A DNA stretch of 64,000 bases, taken from the NCBI RefSeq assembly GCF_018588885.1, contig NZ_JAFFIW010000020.1, positions 52,802-116,801 of the forward strand. Direction: 5' to 3'. Origin of the DNA: Mesorhizobium sp. dw_380 (GTDB lineage Bacteria > Pseudomonadota > Alphaproteobacteria > Rhizobiales > Rhizobiaceae). Each line of letters starts with the position of its first letter. Position 1 is the stretch's first letter. Made by a program: the position numbers and the translations under genes. The notes below the pieces were generated by a model that was not told where the DNA came from, did no database searches, and was given only the letters and a program-made list of their open reading frames with translations. This document shows positions 1-7,800 of this stretch, one piece after another.

Positions 1-1347
1 CATGTCCATGCGCATGCGATCATCACGATGCGATCGGAATCGGGCGATCGGATCGAGACGACGCCTCAGGTGTTTCGGGAGTGGCGGGCCACAATGGCTG
101 AGAAGGCCCGCGCGCAGGGAATAGCGATGGAGATGACCGATCGCCGCGAGTTCGCCAGTCCGCCCGCCTTTACCCGCAATCAGGTGAGGCCGGTGAGCAG
201 GGAAGGGAGGACCGAGCACGTCGGGACGAGCGAGGCGGCGCAGGGACGGTATGACGCCAAGCGGGGCGGAAGGCGCAGTCTGGCGAAGGCCGAGAGAAGC
301 CGGGAGTATGCCATAAAGGCAACGCAGAGTTGGCAAAAAATTGCGCTCGCCAGCGGTGATCGGCATGTTGTCGCTTTTGCAGAACAGCAGCTTGATCATT
401 TGACGGCAAGCCTTTCGGCAAGTCAGGCGGAAGCGAGCGTGAATGTCATCGATGCAGATTTTGGCTCCAAATTCCGCGCCAATCTGGTAACATTGCAGAA
501 AGTCGTTCTGGAGGGCCAGGAAATGCGTGAGACAACACGGGCGGAGTTTGAAGCCTATGAAAAGAAGGTCGAGACGGCCTTGTTCCGGCTGGAACGGAAC
601 GTCGGTCCGGACGAGCGAGATGACTTTGATGAAGTCGCGTCTGTCGCCCGCGAGCATGTGAACGGCCGGCGTGAGCTCATGGAGCTTTACGAGCTGAAGG
701 GCCAGGCCCAGACGGAGCAGGGGACTGCGACCAGGCGAGACGGGCGTCGAGACGATGCGAATGAACAGTGGGATGCGGCAGTCGCCAAACACGGTGAGGC
801 GGTTGTCGAGGCGGCAAATGACATTCTTATGGACATCGAAACCAGTCGCGAGGGTTTGGACAGGATTGAGGCCGGTGAGCTTTCCAACGATCCAAGGGTA
901 TTGCGAGCTGATATCGAGCGCGGACTGGCTCGCGCGGCGGAGCTTGCCGTCCAGGGCAACACCTATATGCGCGAGGTGGCCGAGAAGGATCCGGAGCTCA
1001 AGCGCGCTATCGAGGTGGCAGAGCAGACCCAACAGCGGCCGACAGAAGAGCAGGGCAGAACCCCCGCCAATGTCGATGCCGTGACCGAACAGCAGCGGGA
1101 AGCTCGCCTCGGGGAGGCCGAGCGCCGGCCGGACGAAGTGGCCGAGCGCGAGGCTCACGACCTGGCGTCGACCGTCGATGCTACAAATCGGCTGCAGGAT
1201 AAGTTAAACAGGGACAAGGAGGCCGCACAACGCGGCGATGAAACGACGCGGACCGATCCGGCGCAACAGCACATTCCCCGCCTCGAGGAGATGGAACGCG
1301 AGGAACGAGAAAGAAGGGAACGCGACCGCGACGACCGGGACCGTTAG
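1..1347 (+). CDS. VirD2-type (MOBP-like) relaxase, C-terminal part
   Basis: The frame is open at the window edge, so only the last 448 residues are visible. The first codons read HVHAHAII, which fits the three-histidine metal-binding motif of conjugative relaxases. These enzymes nick oriT, stay bound to the transferred strand and are passed to the VirD4 coupling protein. The remainder is a long, charged, mostly helical tail rich in Glu, Arg and Gln that ends in an Arg/Asp/Glu run, as in relaxase C-terminal secretion and scaffold regions. The next gene starts directly after the stop codon, so the two are probably co-transcribed. The catalytic Tyr and oriT must lie upstream of the window. The relaxase call rests on the His motif and on the virB/virD4 system further on; the exact MOB class is inferred. 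Confidence 0.8.
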   Translation, partial: HVHAHAIITMRSESGDRIETTPQVFREWRATMAEKARAQGIAMEMTDRREFASPPAFTRNQVRPVSREGRTEHVGTSEAAQGRYDAKRGGRRSLAKAERSREYAIKATQSWQKIALASGDRHVVAFAEQQLDHLTASLSASQAEASVNVIDADFGSKFRANLVTLQKVVLEGQEMRETTRAEFEAYEKKVETALFRLERNVGPDERDDFDEVASVAREHVNGRRELMELYELKGQAQTEQGTATRRDGRRDDANEQWDAAVAKHGEAVVEAANDILMDIETSREGLDRIEAGELSNDPRVLRADIERGLARAAELAVQGNTYMREVAEKDPELKRAIEVAEQTQQRPTEEQGRTPANVDAVTEQQREARLGEAERRPDEVAEREAHDLASTVDATNRLQDKLNRDKEAAQRGDETTRTDPAQQHIPRLEEMEREERERRERDRDDRDR

Positions 1348-1560
1348 ATGACGATGTTTGATCGACAGGACTACGTTTACCAGTACAGCGACCCGAAGGG
1401 TGACGAAGCGTTTGGCAAGCTATTTGCTATGGTCATCTGTTTCGTTTTCTTCCTGGGCGCCCTGCAGGTTGCCTATGAAACGGTGTCTGGCTGGTACCAA
1501 AACTTCATGCAGTGGAGCAGCGAAACGCTGGCTTTTTTGGCCGGCTCTTGGCCGTTCTGA
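1348..1560 (+). CDS. small inner-membrane protein next to relaxase
   Basis: This 70-residue protein starts at the ATG immediately after the relaxase stop codon, which implies translational coupling. Residues about 22-45 form one strongly hydrophobic segment (KLFAMVICFVFFLGALQVAY), preceded by a charged N-terminus with several Tyr and Asp residues. It matches no enzyme family I know. Its position suggests a role in conjugation, for example at the membrane near the relaxosome, but that is inference from context only. Confidence 0.6.
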   Translation: MTMFDRQDYVYQYSDPKGDEAFGKLFAMVICFVFFLGALQVAYETVSGWYQNFMQWSSETLAFLAGSWPF

Positions 1561-1845
1561 TAGTCTGGGTTTGGGCGCGCAAGTCTGATGCAAGGATAAG
1601 CGCAGTGATAGCGCCCGGCCTTGCCGCCAAGGCCGGCGCCAAGGCATTGATATTGCCGTTGTCAAAAGCTGGGGATTTTTGGAGCTAATCGCCAGCTCCG
1701 GAGAATAATGGCGTTTTCGGAGAGGAGCTTGGGGACAATGGTGTTTCTGCTGTCCCCGACTTTTGGCCGTAAATCCCGCAAACGCTGGGCTTCCGGGAAG
1801 CCATGAGGGGACAATGAACCAAAGGGCGAACAACGGGGACGGCAT
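1561..1845. other. intergenic region with two inverted repeats
   Basis: I see no convincing gene here. A perfect 9-bp inverted repeat (CCGGCCTTG, loop CCGC, CAAGGCCGG) at 1615-1636 follows the relaxase operon and could act as a transcription end signal, although no T-run follows. A second repeat, GGGGACA/TGTCCCC at 1731-1757, and GGAGCT/AGCTCC at 1681-1698 may be operator-like sites or relics of mobile DNA. The word GGGGACAATG occurs at 1731 and again near 1807. Confidence 0.4.
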
Positions 1846-2250
1846 ATGTCGGCGAGTGCTTTTGCATTGACCGGATTCATCTCGTGGGCACTAGGCCTGC
1901 TGATCATGATGGAAGTCATCCGAACGTACCTAGTGATCTCCGGACAAGTCGCGGCAAACGGCTTTACGCCAGATAACGCATCGCTCTCCCCCTTCATGCA
2001 GAGGCTGGCCCGTGCCCACGCCAACTGCATAGAAGGGCTTCCAATCTTCGGAGGTCTGCTCGGAGTCGCGATCATTATTTCAAAGACAGATGTCACGAAT
2101 CCCTTGGCCTCCACGCTGTTAGGCGCACGGATAGCGCAGTCGGTGATCCACCTCGTCTCGACCAACCAACTCGCAGTCAGTCTCAGGTTCACCGCGTTCG
2201 CCGTGCAAATGGTGATTGGTGCTTATTGGTGCTGGATGCTGTTGATCTGA
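1846..2250 (+). CDS. MAPEG family membrane protein
   Basis: This 134-residue protein has four predicted hydrophobic segments and the motif RAHANCIEGLPIF at about residues 57-69. The motif is the family signature of MAPEG proteins (membrane-associated proteins in eicosanoid and glutathione metabolism). Bacterial members are small integral membrane proteins, some with glutathione transferase or peroxidase activity; the substrate here is unknown. Length fits the family (about 130 residues). It stands alone, preceded by an untranslated stretch with inverted repeats, so it probably has its own promoter. Confidence 0.8.
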   Translation: MSASAFALTGFISWALGLLIMMEVIRTYLVISGQVAANGFTPDNASLSPFMQRLARAHANCIEGLPIFGGLLGVAIIISKTDVTNPLASTLLGARIAQSVIHLVSTNQLAVSLRFTAFAVQMVIGAYWCWMLLI

Positions 2251-2544
2251 GGAGTGCGGAATGACCGAACATGAACGCGGACCACCTCGATTCCGGGAGC
2301 CTTGCAAACCCCGCTCCGGTTGGCGAGCCGAAAGATTGTTCCTTTTGACAGGCGAGCGAACCGCAAAAACAGGCAGCAGCAAGGTGGCCTGCTGCCGGTT
2401 TCGTGGACACCGAGATAAGGTGTTTAACGGAACCCGAGCCGCTCGTAGTGGGATGGATGACGTCTTGAACGAGAACGGCGGCGAGTATCTGGGACAGCGA
2501 TCTTTCGCCGACGCATTCCCTCGCCACGACATGGAGCCGATCGG
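2251..2544. other. intergenic region, possible insertion-sequence remnant
   Basis: There is an open frame on the plus strand, but its translation is low-complexity and unlike a protein. The minus strand around 2380-2460 resembles sequence just beyond rhizobial IS3-type transposase genes. I treat it as probable decayed mobile DNA, with low confidence. Confidence 0.25.
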
Positions 2545-3498
2545 ATGAGCGACGTACCAGACACCAAGAACCGCTGGCCGGCGTTGCCCTATGCAGATTG
2601 GGCCGAGACCTGCGCCGCACTGCACCTTTGGAGCCAGATCGTCGGCAAGTACCGCCTCGCGCACACACCATGGGCGAACCACTCCTGGCAGGCCACGCTT
2701 TACGTGACGCCCCGCGGTCTGTCGACGGGTACGGTGCACGATGGCAGCGAGACCATCGCCTTGACCTTCGATCTCCACGAACATGCCCTGATCGGTGAAA
2801 CACCCGCCGTGCGCAAGCGCTTCCAGCTGGAGGCGATGAGCGTGGCCGATTTCCTTGACAGGACCACCAATCTGGTGGGGCAGCTTGGCGGACGGATGGA
2901 CATCCATGGGGCTCCAAACGAGATTCCCAATGCGAAGCGTTTTGCCGAGGACACCGCGCAGCGTCCCTACGACCGTGAGGCGGCGGAGCGGTTCCACAGG
3001 GCGCTGATGCAGATCGAGCGGGTGTTCACGCGTTTCCGCACCGGATTCCTGGGCAAGGTGTCGCCTGTGCATCTGTTCTGGGGATCGTTTGATCTTGCCG
3101 TGACGCGCTTTTCGGGCCGCAAGGCGCCTCGCCATCCCGGCGGAGTGCCGGCGCTACCCGATGCGGTGACCCAGGAGGCTTATAGTCACGAAGTGTCTTC
3201 GGCCGGGTTCTGGCCCGGTGGCGGCGGCGTGAACGAGCCGATGTTCTATTCCTACGCCTATCCGGCGCCCGACGGCTTTGCCGAGCGGCCCGTAGCGCCG
3301 GCGGCGGCCCACTTCGACCCGACATTGGGTGAGTTCCTGCTGCCCTATGAAGCGGTCCGCCAAAGCCCGGACCCGGAAGAGGCACTCATGCGCTTCCTGC
3401 AATCGAGTTACGAGGCCGCGGCAGACGCAGCCGGATGGGACCGGAAGTCCCTTGAATGTAATTTCGGAACCCCGCGAGTGCCGCGCACGGTGAGCTAA
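2545..3498 (+). CDS. DUF5996 family protein
   Basis: The 317-residue protein is predicted to be cytoplasmic and soluble. It begins WPALPYADWAETCAALHLWS and contains HSWQATLYVTPRGLSTG and SPVHLFWGSFDLAVTRFSGR, which are hallmark segments of the DUF5996 family. No catalytic function is established for that family, and nothing in the sequence gives a substrate. The ATG is preceded by a weak ribosome site (CGGATGAGC context). The gene is complete and stands alone between a likely mobile-element remnant and the MucR homologue, so it may be passenger cargo. Confidence 0.75.
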   Translation: MSDVPDTKNRWPALPYADWAETCAALHLWSQIVGKYRLAHTPWANHSWQATLYVTPRGLSTGTVHDGSETIALTFDLHEHALIGETPAVRKRFQLEAMSVADFLDRTTNLVGQLGGRMDIHGAPNEIPNAKRFAEDTAQRPYDREAAERFHRALMQIERVFTRFRTGFLGKVSPVHLFWGSFDLAVTRFSGRKAPRHPGGVPALPDAVTQEAYSHEVSSAGFWPGGGGVNEPMFYSYAYPAPDGFAERPVAPAAAHFDPTLGEFLLPYEAVRQSPDPEEALMRFLQSSYEAAADAAGWDRKSLECNFGTPRVPRTVS

Positions 3499-3652
3499 CA
3501 AAAGGAGCAACCAAGACCAAAAGAGGGACAAAACTCGGAGGAATCTACGCAGCGGCCGGCCGATGATCCCGAGCATTTCGTTGTGTGGTGCTGCTTCTTG
3601 CGCGATCCGACTTTCCCCCATACGAAAGGGGACTTGCAATAGGAGTTGATGA

Positions 3653-4105
3653 ATGACCGAAGAGAACAATCGCCAAAACGCGGAATTGATGGAATTGACC
3701 GCGGATATTGTCGCGGCGTTTGTCCAAAATAATGCAGTGCCTGTAGCAGGCCTGCCCGATCTTATCTCTTCGGTGAACTCAGCGCTCGTCAGCTTGGTCA
3801 AGTCAGCTGCAGTTGAGCAGCCAACACAGACCCCGGCAGTCAATCCGAAAAAATCTGTGTTTCCCGACCACATCATTTCCTTGGAAGACGGGCGCAAGTT
3901 CAAGTCGATGAAACGGCACTTGGGCTTGCTCGGCATGACGCCTGACGAGTATCGGGCCAAGTGGGGGTTGGCGCGGGACTATCCTATGGTGGCACCAAGC
4001 TACGCTGCACAACGGTCAGAGCTGGCGAAGTCAATCGGACTTGGTCGCAAGCCGGTCGCAAAAATGCCGACCAAGAAGGCGGCAGCCAAGCGGGTGAAGG
4101 CCTAA
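3653..4105 (+). CDS. MucR/Ros family regulator lacking most zinc ligands
   Basis: This 150-residue protein has the MucR/Ros architecture: an N-terminal helical region with TADIVAAFVQNNAVP, then the DNA-binding segment at about residues 78-110 (DHIISLEDGRKFKSMKRHL...MTPDEYRAKWGL), then a Lys/Ala-rich basic tail. Classical Ros proteins bind zinc through Cys-x2-Cys and two His residues in this segment. Here the Cys positions read Ser and Asp, and only one of the two His residues (KRHL) remains. Zinc-free family members are known from Mesorhizobium loti, so the protein may still fold and bind AT-rich DNA. In rhizobia these regulators control exopolysaccharide, motility and symbiosis genes, and on plasmids also transfer genes. 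The target here is unknown. Confidence 0.85.
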   Translation: MTEENNRQNAELMELTADIVAAFVQNNAVPVAGLPDLISSVNSALVSLVKSAAVEQPTQTPAVNPKKSVFPDHIISLEDGRKFKSMKRHLGLLGMTPDEYRAKWGLARDYPMVAPSYAAQRSELAKSIGLGRKPVAKMPTKKAAAKRVKA

Positions 4106-4136
4106 AGATCCTGCGTCAGGCAAGCGGACTAATGCG

Positions 4137-4427
4137 ATGACGCGCCAATCCATTGCCGAAGAGCTTGAAAGCGCTGCCGATCGCATCGCAGACATTTCGC
4201 GCGCGGATCTGCAGATCATCTTGCGACGCGCGGCGTTGATGCTCAGAAACGTCGCCGGCGTGCCGCTGGAACCGGCAACTGATGACGCTCTGAACTCCAT
4301 TGCTGCTGAAATGAAAATCGGCAGATCAGACCTAATTCAAGTCATCTTGCGCGAGTGGCTCGAAACCAACGCGTATCTGCCGGTGCGCCAGATCGATGAG
4401 GACTGCGAAACGGACGGGAGCGCTTAG
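4137..4427 (+). CDS. conserved small protein with ribbon-helix-helix-like C-terminus
   Basis: The protein has 96 residues. The N-terminal half is helical (IAEELESAADRIADISRAD). The C-terminal part, DALNSIAAEMKIGRSDLIQV followed by ILREWLE, has the spacing of ribbon-helix-helix DNA-binding proteins such as CopG-type regulators. The function is not known. It starts 31 bp after the MucR homologue in the same direction and could be co-transcribed. Its stop codon overlaps the end of the convergent zinc-ribbon gene. Confidence 0.55.
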   Translation: MTRQSIAEELESAADRIADISRADLQIILRRAALMLRNVAGVPLEPATDDALNSIAAEMKIGRSDLIQVILREWLETNAYLPVRQIDEDCETDGSA

Positions 4428-4744
4428 CTTTCGTCTCTCCAGATAACCCGCCGTTCCCATCTGATTTCGACCAAACGTCGGAAACGGATCGTCACCAATT
4501 CCTGACCGACGGGATGGAACAGTTCCGCGCTCATCGATTCCTTGCGACCGCAATTTTCGCAGCGGACTTTTGCCCGGACCTGATCAATGGTGACATTGCC
4601 AATGACTTCTCGGAGCTCTAGCGGCTTATAGAAGCGCTTGATGTTGCAGTGGCCGCAGCAAATACGAGCCACCTGCCCCGCGTTGTGAGCGTGCATCAAC
4701 GTCCATGGGGCACCTCGTGGCCATTTTTCTGGTTGTTCCGGCAT
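4424..4744 (-). CDS. zinc-ribbon protein, unknown function
   Basis: I call this from ATG 4744, giving 106 residues. The frame is open further upstream, but that part reads as non-coding and overlaps the start of the opposite gene. Two Cys pairs, CCGHC (about residue 32) and CENC (about residue 63), are spaced like a zinc ribbon. Between them lies a segment with RFYKPLELREVIGN. Zinc ribbons of this kind bind nucleic acid or protein; no specific role can be given. The gene is divergent from the 4838 gene, and a palindrome lies between them. Confidence 0.6.
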   Translation of the reverse strand: MPEQPEKWPRGAPWTLMHAHNAGQVARICCGHCNIKRFYKPLELREVIGNVTIDQVRAKVRCENCGRKESMSAELFHPVGQELVTIRFRRLVEIRWERRVIWRDES

Positions 4745-4775
4745 TATGCTGAGAAGAGGAACATATTCCTGCCAG

Positions 4776-4790
4776 GTCAAGGGTCTTGAC
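4776..4790. promoter_or_regulatory. possible operator palindrome between divergent genes
   Basis: GTCAAG-GGT-CTTGAC is a perfect 6-bp inverted repeat with a 3-bp centre. It sits in the 93-bp region between the minus-strand zinc-ribbon gene and the plus-strand gene at 4838. The right arm contains TTGAC, which could also serve as a -35 element for rightward transcription. No regulator can be assigned. Confidence 0.35.
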
Positions 4791-4837
4791 TTCTTCGTTC
4801 TCTTTTTGTTCACTGCTGACAAAATGGAGACACGGCC

Positions 4838-5116
4838 ATGAAATCGATCATCGACACCGAGTCCGAGCAGCCCGAGATATATGCAACGGTACAGCGCGAG
4901 CGGCCCGCAATTCACCGGGCCGTCAACAAAATGGCGAAGCAAATGCGCGGTCTTTCTGACGTTAGTCAGAAGCAGGCCATTGCTGAATTGACGGCCACAT
5001 GGATATTGGCAATCTACCCGGAAAACCTGGAGTTGGCGCTGTCGCTTTCGGACGCGATGCGCGAACAGACCGACATCTATCTGCGTGAAAGCAAAACGGC
5101 CAGCGCCCGACACTGA
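4838..5116 (+). CDS. conserved hypothetical protein
   Basis: This 92-residue, mostly helical, soluble protein contains YATVQRERPAIHRAVNKMAK and AELTATWILAIYPENLELAL, with no recognisable domain. Its stop codon overlaps the next start (TGATG), so the two are translationally coupled and head a run of overlapping genes that leads into SRAP. The ATG follows ATGGAGACACGGCC, which gives a plausible ribosome site (GGAG). I cannot assign a function. Confidence 0.6.
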   Translation: MKSIIDTESEQPEIYATVQRERPAIHRAVNKMAKQMRGLSDVSQKQAIAELTATWILAIYPENLELALSLSDAMREQTDIYLRESKTASARH

Positions 5117-5496
5117 TGGTCAGGCGCAGCCGGGGAATACCCACGCCCACAGTCATCGATCGCGAATTGCCGCACCAAGTCGCGCTGCCCGACGACCTTT
5201 GCACCGATCGCAACTACACGCTGATCAGGCTCTTTCTGCAAGAGCGCGGCCTCACATGCAGGACCAGAGCGGTGCTGGCGGTTTGGGAAGACGGCAAGCA
5301 GGAGCAATGGCGGTTGCATTGCTTCGCCGATCCTGATGCGGCGGCGGCGTTCCTTGACCACTTCAGCGGCATGATGTTCGATCCGAAGCGAGACAGGGAG
5401 AATGGGCGCGCTCGCGGCGTCTGGCGCCGGCAGGGCGCCTATGAGCAAATTCTGGAGCTTGGGCCGCTGAGCGTGCCGGAAGCCCTGCGGAACTGA
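5116..5496 (+). CDS. conserved hypothetical protein upstream of SRAP
   Basis: This 126-residue protein starts at the ATG within TGATG of the previous gene. It has a basic N-terminus (MVRRSRG) and a region TLIRLFLQERGLTCRTRAV that looks like an alpha/beta fold, followed by charged helices. There are no membrane segments and no known catalytic motif. The gene ends 10 bp before the SRAP start codon, so the three genes probably form one transcript. The function is unknown; the link to DNA repair is inferred only from neighbours. Confidence 0.6.
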   Translation: MVRRSRGIPTPTVIDRELPHQVALPDDLCTDRNYTLIRLFLQERGLTCRTRAVLAVWEDGKQEQWRLHCFADPDAAAAFLDHFSGMMFDPKRDRENGRARGVWRRQGAYEQILELGPLSVPEALRN

Positions 5497-5506
5497 GGTG
5501 GAAGCC

Positions 5507-6199
5507 ATGTGCGGACGCTACACCAGATATCTGCCATGGTCGGAAATCCATCGTCTCTACCGGCTGACCGCGCCGACCGATGTCGGCCGCAACGACCCGC
5601 CGCGCTACAACATCGCGCCAACCGACGAGGTGCCGTTCGTCACCATCGCTGACGACGCCAGCCACAAGGTTCGAACCGGTCGGTGGTGGCTGGTCCCCTT
5701 CTGGGCAAAGGAGATGCCCAAAGCAGCAATGTTCAACGCTCGGATCGAGAGCGTTGATACTGCCCCGGCATTCCGCGACGCTTTTAAGGCGAAGCGCTGT
5801 CTTGTCCCTGCCGATGGTTATTACGAATGGACGATCTCACCCGCAGACGGCAAAAAGGATCCTTGGTTCATCTTCCAGCCCGGCCACGCGCCTTTCTCAT
5901 TCGCCGGGCTATGGGCCTACAATTCGAACCTCGACGTCACGAGCTGCACGATCATCACGCAGCCGTCGGCGGCGCCAGTCAACCAGATCCATGACCGCCA
6001 GCCGCTGATGCTCGATCCGGCCTACTACGATGCTTGGCTGGATTCCAAAACGCCGGCAGCCGACCTCAAGGAAATCCTCAGCCACGTCATTGACGGGAAG
6101 CTGCAGTTCTATCGCGTCGGCCGCGAGGTAAACGCAGCAGCCATCAACAAGCAGCCCAACGATTACGCCGGGCTGGTCGAGCCGATCAGGCTGTTATGA
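5507..6199 (+). CDS. SRAP family abasic-site DNA-protein crosslink protein (YedK/HMCES-like)
   Basis: The start is set at ATG 5507, not the upstream GTG 5498, because the catalytic Cys must be residue 2 (M-CGRYT). Methionine removal then exposes the Cys that links to abasic sites in single-stranded DNA. Further family hallmarks are RYNIAPTDEVPFV (the active-site Asn), ARIESVDTAPAFRDAF, KRCLVPADGYYEW (the active-site Glu in YYEW) and IHDRQPLML (the active-site His). The 230-residue length is normal. The protein shields abasic sites in ssDNA from error-prone processing, which may matter during conjugative entry of ssDNA. Its end overlaps the next gene by ATGA, and a DNA ligase gene lies close by on the other strand. 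Confidence 0.92.
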   Translation: MCGRYTRYLPWSEIHRLYRLTAPTDVGRNDPPRYNIAPTDEVPFVTIADDASHKVRTGRWWLVPFWAKEMPKAAMFNARIESVDTAPAFRDAFKAKRCLVPADGYYEWTISPADGKKDPWFIFQPGHAPFSFAGLWAYNSNLDVTSCTIITQPSAAPVNQIHDRQPLMLDPAYYDAWLDSKTPAADLKEILSHVIDGKLQFYRVGREVNAAAINKQPNDYAGLVEPIRLL

Positions 6200-6375
6200 G
6201 CGACGAACCGACCCGCCCCGGAGAGCCTGTGCAACTGCGCGAGCACGGGCCGCTTGGCCATGTCTGCGAACATGCCGGCTGTGGCAAGGATGCCGGCTGG
6301 GGCTTCGCCCGACTAAGGCAGCCGTCGCACTGGTTCTGCTTCGAGCACCGCGGCGAGGGGGAGAAGTTCCTGTGA
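6196..6375 (+). CDS. small Cys/His protein coupled to SRAP
   Basis: This 59-residue protein is read from the ATG in the ATGA overlap with the SRAP stop codon. It contains HVCEHAGCGKDAGWGF and HWFCFEHR. The pattern of three Cys with several His residues suggests a small zinc-binding fold. The next gene starts at GTG 6372 within its final codons. Overlap on both sides supports real translation. The function is unknown; co-occurrence with SRAP is the only clue. Confidence 0.65.
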   Translation: MSDEPTRPGEPVQLREHGPLGHVCEHAGCGKDAGWGFARLRQPSHWFCFEHRGEGEKFL

Positions 6376-6611
6376 TCAACCCGCCTAGACATGCCATCGC
6401 CTACCCAGACCGCGAGATCGACTGCCAGGAAGCAATGGAGCCTGGCTTTCAGGCCATCGTTGACTGCATGCTGGAAGCCGGGTGGACGCGCGGCGAAGTG
6501 ATGCGCGCCCTGCGGTGCCTGATCGCCGCCGACAACATGACGCAGAAGGAGAACGCCAAAGTCGAAGCTGACCTCGCCATCGCCCGAGCGATGTTGCGCG
6601 CCGGCCGCTAA
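6372..6611 (+). CDS. conserved hypothetical protein, end of SRAP gene run
   Basis: This 79-residue protein starts at GTG in GTGA, overlapping the previous stop. It is helical, with EAMEPGFQAIVDCMLEAGWT and GEVMRALRCLIAADNMTQ, and looks like a compact soluble helical bundle. It is the last gene of a five-gene overlapping plus-strand run starting at 4838. Its stop overlaps the end of the convergent ligase gene by 4 bp. The function is not known. Confidence 0.6.
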   Translation: MINPPRHAIAYPDREIDCQEAMEPGFQAIVDCMLEAGWTRGEVMRALRCLIAADNMTQKENAKVEADLAIARAMLRAGR

Positions 6612-7486
6612 TCCCGCTCCCTGAAATCCTTCAGCGAGGCGTGTCGCAGCTTCTCCTCGCCCTTCAGGAACTTCACGCGCCCGACCAGGCCAGGCCTTAG
6701 CCATTCGGCTTTCTCCTTCGCAAGCCCCTTCGGCGGCGGCGCGCCAACCTTGCCCTGCACGCCGTCCCAAAGGGCCTGCCGCTTGTCGGCTTTGAAGGTG
6801 ACGAAGGCGCCGCCCATGTATTGACCCCCATCTGCCATGAGCACCATCGCCGGTTTTCCTGTCTCGCGCTTCACGCCGATGATGTCCATTTCCTTCTCGA
6901 CGTAGCATTTCACCTTGCGCCAGTTCATCGTCGACCCGCTGCGGTATACGCCGTCGAGCCGCTTCGAAACGATGCCCTCCAGGCCGGCTTCGCAGGCCAG
7001 ATGGTAGACGGCGTCGCCGGCGCCCGGCAGCGCCTCGCTGAACTGGATGTGACCGCCGGCGGGGATGAGCACCTGCAGGATCTCGCGTCGGTCCTTCAGC
7101 GGCATGTCGCGCAGATCGTGGCCGTTGAGGTGCAAGAGATCGAACGCGACCAGGTAGAGGTCCTGCGGGCGTCTGGTGATGGCGGAACGCAGCGCGTGAA
7201 AGTCCGACAGCCCGGCTTCGTTCGTCACGATCGTTTCGGCTTCGATGATGAAGCTTTCGGCCTCGAGGTTCTTCGCCTCGGCGGCCAGCAGCCGATATTT
7301 GGCCGTCCAGTCAATCCCCGTTTTGGTGTACAGGCGGATGCCGTCGACGTCTTTGATCAATTGGGTCCGATAGCCGTCGAATTTGACCTCGTGGCTCCAT
7401 CCGCCGCCCTTGGGCGGTTGCTCGACAAGCTCGGGCTCCATCGGGCGGATGAAGGACAGCCGGACGCCGCCGGCAGGTTTACGCAT
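6608..7486 (-). CDS. ATP-dependent DNA ligase (LigD ligase-domain type)
   Basis: The start is placed at ATG 7486, preceded by GTGAGG; the longer TTG start at 7519 lacks a ribosome site. The 292-residue protein has the nucleotidyltransferase fold. Motif I is EVKFDGYR, with Lys as the AMP-accepting residue (about residue 39). A motif III-like IIEAETIV, motif IV EGIVSKR and motif V WRKVK follow, and then an OB-fold region (GGAFVTFKADKRQALWDG). This matches stand-alone ligases related to the LigD ligase domain used in Ku-dependent end joining. No Ku, polymerase or phosphoesterase domain is present in the window. It probably seals nicks or ends in DNA and works with chromosomal Ku or in repair with SRAP; the partner is inferred. 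Confidence 0.9.
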   Translation of the reverse strand: MRKPAGGVRLSFIRPMEPELVEQPPKGGGWSHEVKFDGYRTQLIKDVDGIRLYTKTGIDWTAKYRLLAAEAKNLEAESFIIEAETIVTNEAGLSDFHALRSAITRRPQDLYLVAFDLLHLNGHDLRDMPLKDRREILQVLIPAGGHIQFSEALPGAGDAVYHLACEAGLEGIVSKRLDGVYRSGSTMNWRKVKCYVEKEMDIIGVKRETGKPAMVLMADGGQYMGGAFVTFKADKRQALWDGVQGKVGAPPPKGLAKEKAEWLRPGLVGRVKFLKGEEKLRHASLKDFRERD

Positions 7487-7614
7487 CGAAGCCTCACGCG
7501 ATACTCGAATTTTATTCAATATCGCACAGTCGCGAGTGTTCCGTTAGCGAGTGCTGAAAAAGCAGATTGGAACGTTCATGCCAGGTGGTGGTTTCTTCCT
7601 CGGGAGGAACAGCC

Positions 7615-7800
7615 ATGGCAGACGACAAGAGCAAGCGCGCTGGTCGTGACCGCGACCGGGTTTCGGCGGACGAGGATTACGAGGTCCGTCATTTTGCCAA
7701 CAAGGTTGGTTTGACGGTTCAACAGGTCCACGATCTCATCAAGCAGCACGGCAATGACCGGAAGACGCTGGAGCGCGAAGCGGAGAAGCTCCGAGGATGA
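7615..7800 (+). CDS. DUF3606 domain protein
   Basis: The start is ATG 7615, preceded by GGGAGGAAC. The 61-residue protein begins MADDKSKRAGRDRDRVSADE and continues with YEVRHFANKVGLTVQQVHDL, the typical DUF3606 pattern. These are small basic/acidic stress-associated proteins common in Rhizobiales plasmids and often near ligD/ku-type repair genes. The biochemical role is unknown. Its stop overlaps the next start (ATGA), implying co-translation. Confidence 0.8.
   Translation: MADDKSKRAGRDRDRVSADEDYEVRHFANKVGLTVQQVHDLIKQHGNDRKTLEREAEKLRG

Noticed and set aside
1615..1636. oriT of the element
   Set aside because: The hairpin follows the relaxase gene and lacks a recognisable nic consensus. oriT more likely lies upstream of the window.
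2261..2548. A 95-codon plus-strand frame before the DUF5996 gene
   Set aside because: The translation shows no fold, and the region resembles a decayed insertion sequence.
2119..3135. Long minus-strand frames opposite the DUF5996 gene
   Set aside because: The plus strand encodes the conserved protein; the minus translation is rich in Arg, Ser, His and Pro and has no motif.
6608..7486. Full LigD/Ku end-joining system
   Set aside because: Only the ligase domain is present. No Ku gene, polymerase or phosphoesterase domain occurs in the window.
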